A stretch of DNA of 14,133 bases. Source: PGYR01 sp040264895. GTDB lineage: Bacteria; Bacteroidota; Ignavibacteria; Kapaibacteriales; UBA2268. Below the pieces are notes generated by a model. It searched no databases, was not told the origin of the DNA, and saw nothing but the letters and a program-made list of their open reading frames with translations. This document shows positions 6,654 to 14,133 of the stretch, in pieces. The DNA is taken from NCBI GenBank assembly GCA_040264895.1, contig JBDQHL010000040.1, positions 1-14,133 of the forward strand. Direction: 5' to 3'. The translations under genes were made by a program, and so were the position numbers. Position 1 is the first letter of the stretch, and every line of letters starts with the position of its first letter.

Positions 6654-9600
6654 AATCAAGATCAATTTTAGTTACACTACTCATATTATTTACTATCATC
6701 AATAGTGAGACTTTACTATCTGATGAATATATAATTGAAATAAAAGAAAATAGCAAACTAAGTTCGGTAAAGAGCTCAAAAGAATTTATCCCAATATTCC
6801 CCAAAACATTAAGTAAGAATTCTAAAGTACAGGCAACAAATGAATTAGATGAACTCTATAAGTTTTATAGAGTTGATTTGACACCAGAAGAAGTTGCTGA
6901 ATTTAGAAAAAGCACCTCAGTTCTCTCAATATCACCCAATTACAAATTTAGAATTGATCAACCAACCACAGATGATTTATCTGGTCAGCAGTGGTCATTG
7001 GATTTCTTAGATATGAATGAAATATGGCCAATAGCAACGGGTGATGGTGTTTTAGTAGGTGTTGTTGATACAGGAATTGACATTGATCATGATGATTTTG
7101 AAAATCAATTGTGGATTAATACTGATGAGGATATTAATAATAATGGCAAATTTGATCCTTGGCTAGTTACGGAAGAACGAGATGGGGTATCTGGTGATTT
7201 AGATTTTGTAGATAATGATGGTAATGGATACGCTGATGATGTAATTGGATATGATTTTGTTGATGTAACTACCAGAAATGTAGGTGATGATCAAGATGCA
7301 GACCCTATACCAGTTGATGAAAACCGTCACGGTACAAATATATCAGGGATAATTGGAGCAAACAGCAACAATGGACTTGGTATTAAAGGAATAGCCCCTG
7401 GTGTAAAATTAGTTACTCTTAGAGCTTTTGATATTAGTGGAGAAGGTGAATCTGATGATATAGCAGCATCAATAGTTTATGCCGTGTCAAATGGAGTAAA
7501 AGTTCTAAACTTTAGTTTTGGTGAGAAATATCATTCACCGATTCTACATGCAGCAGTCAAGTTTGCTTATGCAAATGATGTAACTATGGTTAGTTCCTCT
7601 GGAAATAATAATTGGTATGAAGAACACTACCCATCAGATTATCAAGAAGTAATAACTGTTGGTTCAATTACAGATAATGGGTTGAAAGCTGGTTCATCTA
7701 ATTATGGTAATAGGCTAGATATCATGGCACCCGGAGTTTTACTACAATCTACAGATTTTGGCAATTCTTACAGATCAGTTTCGGGTACTTCTATAGCATC
7801 ACCTCACGTTGCAGCGGCTGCGGCTATTCTATTAGAGACAGATAATACACTTACTCCAGAAACATTGAAATTCAGATTATTATCATCGGCAAGGGAAGAC
7901 ACTGAAGAACAGGGCTGGGATCCACTATATGGAAAGGGGATTTTAGATATAAAAGCATCTTTGGATAATAACACAACGGGTGCAGTAAAATTAGATTACC
8001 CCTCGTTTAAACAAGCAATTGATATTTCTTCAATTGACGCAATTCCATTAGTAGGGATTATTGCTCACCCACTTATGAGCAATTACCAAGTTTTTATTAG
8101 AAAAGGACAAAGCCCTTTTAACGAATATAACTTCAGGAGTAAACAAGAATTTAAAGAATGGACTTCTGTTTCTGAAAGACTGTACAGTCAAGTTATTAAT
8201 GACACATTGGCTTCTATAGATACAGAATTATTGAGTGATTCAATTTATACAATTAGAATCAAACTCGATTTAATTAATAATACAACATATGAAGAAAGGT
8301 TTTACTTCAGACCATATAATAATAGCACCGCAACGAGAAACAGATATTCTGAAAAACCAAAACAAGTATTGTTTTATGACGGAGTTGAATCAAAAGCAAT
8401 GATAACAGCTTCTACAAAATTTGATGCTGATTTTTATGTAGAGCTTTACAATGAAAATGATGAATACTTAAATACATTCACCGAGATGATAAGAAGTGAA
8501 TTAGACCACTCAGTCTTATTAGACGGATTAGAAAATAATAATAGATATAAATTTAAGGCATATGCTGTTTCAAATGAAGATACTTTAGATTTCACTGGGA
8601 TTTTCGACTTCGAAAAAACTAATTTTAGCACTTCCGCATTTAGACCAAAATCATATCGACTCGATGGATTATACTTCAATCAAGAACTATTAGATACCGC
8701 TAATAAAGTTTTTGCTGCAACTAATATAAATGGTGTTAACTTTGTGGGAGCCTCTATTTATAAGAAAGGTGGAAATCAGTTTACAAAAACTGATTCACTA
8801 ACTTCACCAAGGTTAATTAAAGGATATGGTGATTCGAATGGAGATGGGATTCAAGAAATACTGACTGCTGGAAATGGTGAGTTAAAGTTATACAATCAAG
8901 AAAATTATAAATTTGGGGAAGAGATTTTCTCAATTTCTAATAGGATAGTTTGGCCAACTAATTTTGTTGATATTGATAATGATGGTTCAAGTGAGATTAT
9001 TGCTCATGATGATAGCTCATACTTTGTTTTGAAATATATAGATGGAAGTTACGAAGAAATAAATAGAATAATTATGCCTATTAATGAAGGCAGATTTGAT
9101 AATCTGATGAGTAATGTTTTTGACAATGTAGATTCCGATCCCAATATGGAGTTAGTTTTCACCAACTCTTTTGGACGTTTCTATATTTATGAATTTGTAG
9201 ATAGCAAATTTGTAAAAGAGTTTGAAGATTTATTGCCCATAAGTATATCTAGCCAACACTTAGCGTCGTTAGATTTGAATGAAGACGGTATAAAAGAAAT
9301 ATTGGTTTTGAATGCAGGGTATCAAATGCCCTATAACTTTACAAGTGGTAAAGACTTATTATGGACTGCAAAAATTTGGTCATTCAATGGCGAAGATTTT
9401 GAGTCAATCTGGCAAAAATCTTTTTCAGGCGTTAAAATTGGGCCAGTGAATAATAATAATAATGGCTATAAAAATGGCGTTGTGACAGGTAATATGGATG
9501 GGAGAATAGGCGATGAAATTGCTATCTCTGTATTTCCAGACTTATATGTATTCAAGTATGATGGCACAACTATGCAACCATTTTGGCATTATGGTAATAC

Positions 9601-10879
9601 ACAGTCTCATGATGGGATGGTATTTGACTTTGATGACAATGGATTAAACGAGCTAGCAATAAATACCTTCTTTGGAACACAATTTTTTGAAATAACAGAA
9701 AATGAAAAGTCAGTAAATGCCCCAGCTAACTTCAGAGGTAACCCACTAAATGAAAGTACAGTTGAGTTAAGTTGGGACGCAGCACCCAATGCAGAGGAGT
9801 ATCAGATCTATAGATTAATCAATCCGAATACCGGTCAGGGACAGCTATATGCGACTACTGATCAAACAAGCTTAACTATAGATACATTAGAAAATTTTAC
9901 TTGGTATGATTTCTATATTATTTCAGAAAATGACAAAGGCGTATTCAGTAATAATGCTTCAGAATTAGTTAGCTGCTATACACATCCGATAGTTAAACCG
10001 CTAACTGCAAAATTTGCTAATAATGTGATTACTATACAGTATGATGGACGATTGCCCGATTATGGTATAGAACCAAGAATTTTTGAGTTATCCGTTGATG
10101 GGGTTATTTATAATCCTGATGCAGCATTATCATCGCAATCTGGACAGTTAGAATTAATTATAGTTGATAGTAAACTAAGTGGTGAGTACCAACTGTCAGT
10201 TCCAAGCATTGAAGATTACTACAGACAACCTACTAAAAGTGAAGTATTCAATTTATCAATAATTTCAAATAATAAAGAAGAGTTATATCTTGCAAGCGGT
10301 GAAGTAGAAAATAAAAACTATAGAGTGACATTTTCAGATGATGTAAATGAAACTGCATTGTTAATTGATAATTATAACTTTGGCCCTGTTGGAAGAATAA
10401 AAAGTATAGAAAAAACTACAACTGACAATACTGTAATAATGGAATTAGAACTAATTTCTGAAAACTCATTAGGGAATAAATATACACTGACTGCAAGTCA
10501 AAATATAGTTTCTACAGACGGCAAAGAAATGACTACAGGAGCTGGTAATACATTACAATTTACTTTCTTCGAAGATAATTTATCAAATGTATTTGTTTAT
10601 CCTCAACCTTTAAAATTATCAATAGATGAAACTTTGATTTTTGCAAACCTGACAGCTACTGCTACTATTTACGTATATAGCTCAAAAGGTGAGTTAATTA
10701 AAACGTTGTCTGATTCTGATGGTGATGGTGGTAAACAATGGAATATGGTAGATGACAGCGGTGAGAAACTTAACCCTGGTGTTTATTATTATAAAGTCGA
10801 AGGAAATTCAAATTCTGTTTCCGATGAAAGCATAAACAATATTGAATCAGAATTATTTAAATTTATGATAATTAGATAA
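6650..10879 (+). CDS. Secreted multidomain subtilisin-like (S8) protease with FG-GAP, Fn3 and T9SS-type C-terminal domain
   Basis: A 1409-residue exported serine protease. A signal peptide is likely at residues 1-20 (MKSRS, then a hydrophobic run). Residues 25-110 form a propeptide-like region. The S8 catalytic domain (about 110-435) has Asp140 in VVDTGID, His227 in NRHGTN, oxyanion Asn319 in SSGNNN and Ser381 in SGTSIASPHV, so it should be active. Its early loops are acidic and Ca2+-site-like (DEDINNNGKFD, DFVDNDGNGYADD). Beta-sandwich regions follow (435-720). Next come FG-GAP/VCBS-like repeats (720-1016: GDSNGDGIQEI, DIDNDGSSEI, DLNEDGIKEI, FDFDDNGLNEL), an Fn3 domain (1024-1112) and Ig-like segments. 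The last 100 residues look like a FlgD/type-A sorting domain (VYPQPLK, YVYSSKGELIKTL, LNPGVYYYKVEG), suggesting export by a type IX-like system whose genes are not in the window. The start overlaps arginase by 4 bp. Likely roles are extracellular protein breakdown or surface processing. Confidence 0.92.
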   Translation: MKSRSILVTLLILFTIINSETLLSDEYIIEIKENSKLSSVKSSKEFIPIFPKTLSKNSKVQATNELDELYKFYRVDLTPEEVAEFRKSTSVLSISPNYKFRIDQPTTDDLSGQQWSLDFLDMNEIWPIATGDGVLVGVVDTGIDIDHDDFENQLWINTDEDINNNGKFDPWLVTEERDGVSGDLDFVDNDGNGYADDVIGYDFVDVTTRNVGDDQDADPIPVDENRHGTNISGIIGANSNNGLGIKGIAPGVKLVTLRAFDISGEGESDDIAASIVYAVSNGVKVLNFSFGEKYHSPILHAAVKFAYANDVTMVSSSGNNNWYEEHYPSDYQEVITVGSITDNGLKAGSSNYGNRLDIMAPGVLLQSTDFGNSYRSVSGTSIASPHVAAAAAILLETDNTLTPETLKFRLLSSAREDTEEQGWDPLYGKGILDIKASLDNNTTGAVKLDYPSFKQAIDISSIDAIPLVGIIAHPLMSNYQVFIRKGQSPFNEYNFRSKQEFKEWTSVSERLYSQVINDTLASIDTELLSDSIYTIRIKLDLINNTTYEERFYFRPYNNSTATRNRYSEKPKQVLFYDGVESKAMITASTKFDADFYVELYNENDEYLNTFTEMIRSELDHSVLLDGLENNNRYKFKAYAVSNEDTLDFTGIFDFEKTNFSTSAFRPKSYRLDGLYFNQELLDTANKVFAATNINGVNFVGASIYKKGGNQFTKTDSLTSPRLIKGYGDSNGDGIQEILTAGNGELKLYNQENYKFGEEIFSISNRIVWPTNFVDIDNDGSSEIIAHDDSSYFVLKYIDGSYEEINRIIMPINEGRFDNLMSNVFDNVDSDPNMELVFTNSFGRFYIYEFVDSKFVKEFEDLLPISISSQHLASLDLNEDGIKEILVLNAGYQMPYNFTSGKDLLWTAKIWSFNGEDFESIWQKSFSGVKIGPVNNNNNGYKNGVVTGNMDGRIGDEIAISVFPDLYVFKYDGTTMQPFWHYGNTQSHDGMVFDFDDNGLNELAINTFFGTQFFEITENEKSVNAPANFRGNPLNESTVELSWDAAPNAEEYQIYRLINPNTGQGQLYATTDQTSLTIDTLENFTWYDFYIISENDKGVFSNNASELVSCYTHPIVKPLTAKFANNVITIQYDGRLPDYGIEPRIFELSVDGVIYNPDAALSSQSGQLELIIVDSKLSGEYQLSVPSIEDYYRQPTKSEVFNLSIISNNKEELYLASGEVENKNYRVTFSDDVNETALLIDNYNFGPVGRIKSIEKTTTDNTVIMELELISENSLGNKYTLTASQNIVSTDGKEMTTGAGNTLQFTFFEDNLSNVFVYPQPLKLSIDETLIFANLTATATIYVYSSKGELIKTLSDSDGDGGKQWNMVDDSGEKLNPGVYYYKVEGNSNSVSDESINNIESELFKFMIIR

Positions 10880-10987
10880 TTACTTTTAAACAACACCAAG
10901 TCATACTCTTGAATATTATTTAAAAAATCGTCAATTTTGTAAATACGATTTTAACTATTTATAAAATCAATAATTTGATAAAAAAAT

Positions 10988-10993
10988 AAAGGA
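10988..10993 (+). promoter_or_regulatory. Ribosome binding site of pckA
   Basis: AAAGGA sits 5 nt before the ATG at 10999. It is the clearest Shine-Dalgarno-like sequence in the window; most other starts lack one. It supports this start codon and suggests strong initiation. The 119 bp between the protease stop and this gene are very AT-rich, and I see no promoter there that I would defend. Confidence 0.6.
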
Positions 10994-10998
10994 ATATC

Positions 10999-12636
10999 AT
11001 GTCAAAAGATATTAATTATTCTCCAGCAATAAACCAAGCTGACTCATTGAAGTCTGATTTTGGTTTAGAGAACCATGGATTAAAAAACCTTGGTAAAGTA
11101 TATTGGAATCTACCTGCTCCATCATTATATGAAGAAGCAATTCATAGAAGTGAAGGTGTAGTCGCTAACGGTGGTCCACTATCAGTAACAACTGGTAAAC
11201 ACACTGCTCGTTCGGCAAATGACAAATACATTGTTAGAGAAGACACTACAGAAGGTCACGTATGGTGGGATAACAACGCTGAAATGACTACTGATCAGTT
11301 CGATAGTATTCTAGGTAAAGTACGTTCGTACTTACAAGGAAAAGATGTATTCGTAATGGATGCATTTGTAGGTGCTGATCCAGAATACAGAATACCAATT
11401 AGAATAGTAACTGAATTTGCATGGCAAAACTTATTTGTACAGAATATGTTTATAAACTTAGCAGACAAAGATGAATTTAAAAATCATAAACCTGAGTTTA
11501 CTTTAATCGCTGTTCCAGGTTTTCACTGTAACCCAGAAGAAGATGGTACTAAAAGTGAAACTGCTATAGCACTTAACTTTAAAGAGAAAATTGCTTTCAT
11601 AGCTGGTACAAACTATGCTGGTGAAACTAAAAAGACTTTCTTTACAGTGATGAATTATTACAAGCCATTAGAAAATGTAATGTCTATGCACTGTTCTGCA
11701 AATGTCGGAGAAAAAGGCGATTCTGCACTTTTCTTTGGTTTGTCAGGAACTGGCAAAACAACTCTTTCAGCAGATCCTAATAGATCTCTTATTGGAGATG
11801 ATGAGCACGGTTGGTCTAAAAATGGTATATTTAATTATGAAGGTGGTTGCTATGCGAAAGTAATCAGACTAAGTGAAGAAAGCGAACCAGAGATTTACGA
11901 AACTACTCGTAGCTTTGGAACAGTATTAGAAAATGTAGTTGTTGATAAAGAAACAAGAATAGTTGATTTAGACAATGACTCATTGACTGAAAATACTAGA
12001 GCATCCTATCCTTTAGAAATGATACCAAATGCTTTACCACAAAAAATGACTAAATCACATCCTAAGAATGTAATATTCTTAACTTGTGATGCCACAGGAG
12101 TATTGCCTCCAATAGCTAAACTTAATTCTGAGCAAGCACAATATCACTTCATTAGTGGTTATACTTCAAAGATTGCTGGAACAGAAAAAGGTATAGGTAA
12201 AGAACCTAAATTAGCATTCTCTGCATGTTTTGGAGCACCATTCCTAGTTCACCATCCTTTCTACTATGCTAATCTACTTAAAGAAAAAATGGAAAAGCAT
12301 GGCTCAAATTGCTGGTTAGTGAATACTGGCTGGGTTGGCGGTAAATATGGTGTTGGTTCAAGAATCAGTATCAAACACACTAGAAACGTATTGAATGCAG
12401 CCCTAAACGGTGATTTAGATAATGTAGAATTCAATATAGATCCTGTTTTCAGATTCGAAATTCCAACTAGTTGTCCTGATGTACCTTCAGAAGTACTAAA
12501 TCCTATCAAATCTTGGTCTAATGAAGATGAATATATGAATTCATATAAGGAGTTAGCTAAAAAGTACAAAGAAAACTTTGGGAAGTTTGAAGAGGGCGTA
12601 GCAAACAATGTGATTGAAGCTGGGCCTAAATTATAA
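10999..12636 (+). CDS. pckA: Phosphoenolpyruvate carboxykinase (ATP)
   Basis: Converts oxaloacetate and ATP to phosphoenolpyruvate, CO2 and ADP in the cytoplasm, the entry step of gluconeogenesis (reversible in some anaerobes). 545 residues, normal for the ATP-type enzyme. The kinase-1a P-loop GLSGTGKTTL is at about 247-256 with Lys253, almost the same position as in the E. coli enzyme. It is followed by the metal-binding LIGDDEHGW and the FNYEGGCYAKVIRL block. Further hallmarks are GPLSVTTGKHTARSANDK near the N-terminus, NTRASYPLEMIPN, TGVLPPIAKLNSEQAQYHF and the C-terminal SRISIKHTRNVLNAAL. The start is backed by an AAAGGA ribosome binding site. It appears to be a single-gene transcript with a rho-independent terminator 30 bp after the stop, and it converges on the rRNA operon. 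Confidence 0.98.
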   Translation: MSKDINYSPAINQADSLKSDFGLENHGLKNLGKVYWNLPAPSLYEEAIHRSEGVVANGGPLSVTTGKHTARSANDKYIVREDTTEGHVWWDNNAEMTTDQFDSILGKVRSYLQGKDVFVMDAFVGADPEYRIPIRIVTEFAWQNLFVQNMFINLADKDEFKNHKPEFTLIAVPGFHCNPEEDGTKSETAIALNFKEKIAFIAGTNYAGETKKTFFTVMNYYKPLENVMSMHCSANVGEKGDSALFFGLSGTGKTTLSADPNRSLIGDDEHGWSKNGIFNYEGGCYAKVIRLSEESEPEIYETTRSFGTVLENVVVDKETRIVDLDNDSLTENTRASYPLEMIPNALPQKMTKSHPKNVIFLTCDATGVLPPIAKLNSEQAQYHFISGYTSKIAGTEKGIGKEPKLAFSACFGAPFLVHHPFYYANLLKEKMEKHGSNCWLVNTGWVGGKYGVGSRISIKHTRNVLNAALNGDLDNVEFNIDPVFRFEIPTSCPDVPSEVLNPIKSWSNEDEYMNSYKELAKKYKENFGKFEEGVANNVIEAGPKL

Positions 12637-12666
12637 GTAGTTTTAACTCTAATTCTTTATTGAACT

Positions 12667-12699
12667 ATCCTCTGCGTTAAATTGTAGAGGATTTTTTTT
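12667..12699 (+). terminator. Rho-independent terminator of pckA
   Basis: A perfect 7-bp stem, ATCCTCT (12667-12673) with AGAGGAT (12686-12692), encloses a 12-nt loop that may pair further by G-U and C-G. Eight T residues follow at 12692-12699. It lies 30 bp after the pckA stop codon in the right orientation. Confidence 0.88.
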
Positions 12700-12816
12700 G
12701 CCATTACTAGTATGTATAGAGAGATATATTATAACTGAGTACTATATGATTAGCTACTTGGAAATAAAGAATGGAGTCAAGGAATTTAGATTTGAATCAA
12801 ATGAAATAAAGTAATC

Positions 12817-12855
12817 AAAAAAAAAGCTCAACCGAAATGTCGATTGAGCTTTTTA
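12817..12855 (-). terminator. Terminator of the rRNA operon
   Basis: An inverted repeat, AAAAGCTCAA at the left and TTGAGCTTTT at the right, flanks a loop in which CGA/TCG can pair again after one mismatch. Read on the minus strand, the stem is followed by nine T residues (A run at 12817-12825). It sits 8 bp past the 5S 3' end, so it terminates rRNA transcription. Read on the plus strand the T tract is about five residues, so it may also stop read-through from pckA. Confidence 0.85.
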
Positions 12856-12863
12856 ATAAATAA

Positions 12864-12979
<116 letters not shown>

Positions 12980-13083
12980 AATTAAATTCTTTGAGTGATG
13001 AAAGTAATCGTTATATAACTATCATTAACATGTTGTAATGAAGCCACGCAAAAGTAATGACTAAAAACTTAATATATGTAATT

Positions 13084-14133
<1,050 letters not shown>

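Noticed and set aside
9448..9462. AAT trinucleotide run in the protease gene
   Set aside because: It encodes a short Asn run (NNNNN) in a linker; as a 3-bp unit it cannot cause phase variation by frameshift.
10880..10998. Possible promoter for pckA (TTTTG at 10935-10939; TATTTATA at 10956-10963)
   Set aside because: The spacing is short and the downstream box matches poorly; in such AT-rich DNA this is not better than chance.
12264..12608. Minus-strand 114-codon frame inside pckA
   Set aside because: It is a shadow of the clearly real pckA frame, with low-complexity composition and no motif.
12746..12814. Small plus-strand ORF of 22 codons (MISYLEIKNGVKEF...) between the pckA terminator and the rRNA terminator
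   Set aside because: It is short, has no ribosome binding site or promoter, and sits in AT-rich spacer where such frames arise by chance. No family recognised.
12980..13083. Possible tRNA in the 23S-5S spacer
   Set aside because: No T-loop (GTTCGA-like) or acceptor pairing is visible in about 104 bp; it appears to be plain spacer.

Overview
The window comes from a strongly AT-rich bacterial chromosome. It most likely belongs to the Bacteroidota/Chlorobiota/Ignavibacteriota (FCB) side of the tree. Four things point there: a secreted subtilisin-like protease ending in a type IX-secretion-style C-terminal domain, a Bacteroidota-type GlmU-like enzyme, a tmRNA tag ending in AMAA (an ending known from Chlorobium), and a TAnnTTTG promoter element with few Shine-Dalgarno sequences. 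A Kapabacteria- or Ignavibacteria-like lineage would fit, but the sequence alone does not fix it.

Layout, left to right. (1) Plus strand, 67-2927: CTP synthase (pyrG), overlapped by 4 bp by a GlmU-like nucleotidyltransferase with left-handed beta-helix repeats. (2) 2973-3344: the tmRNA gene (ssrA), encoding tag AEDNFAMAA. (3) Minus strand, 5520 to 3352: three overlapping genes, transcribed in the order DUF4870-like membrane protein, membrane-anchored M48-like protein with a broken catalytic motif (HGVGH), and histone-deacetylase/acetoin-utilisation family deacetylase. The last gene ends only 7 bp from the tmRNA 3' end. (4) Plus strand, 5703-10879: an arginase overlapped by 4 bp by a 1409-residue multidomain secreted S8 protease. 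(5) Plus strand, 10999-12636: ATP-dependent PEP carboxykinase (pckA) with its own terminator. (6) Minus strand, 12864 to the right edge: the distal end of an rRNA operon, with 5S rRNA and the 3' ~1.05 kb of 23S rRNA. It ends in a strong terminator facing pckA.

Most of the window is core housekeeping: nucleotide and cell-wall precursor synthesis, ribosome rescue, gluconeogenesis and rRNA. The less ordinary material is the minus-strand trio with its apparent pseudo-peptidase, the translational coupling of a cytoplasmic arginase to a large exported protease, and substitutions at arginase substrate-binding positions. I see no CRISPR array, insertion sequence, phage gene, defence system or other clear mobile element.
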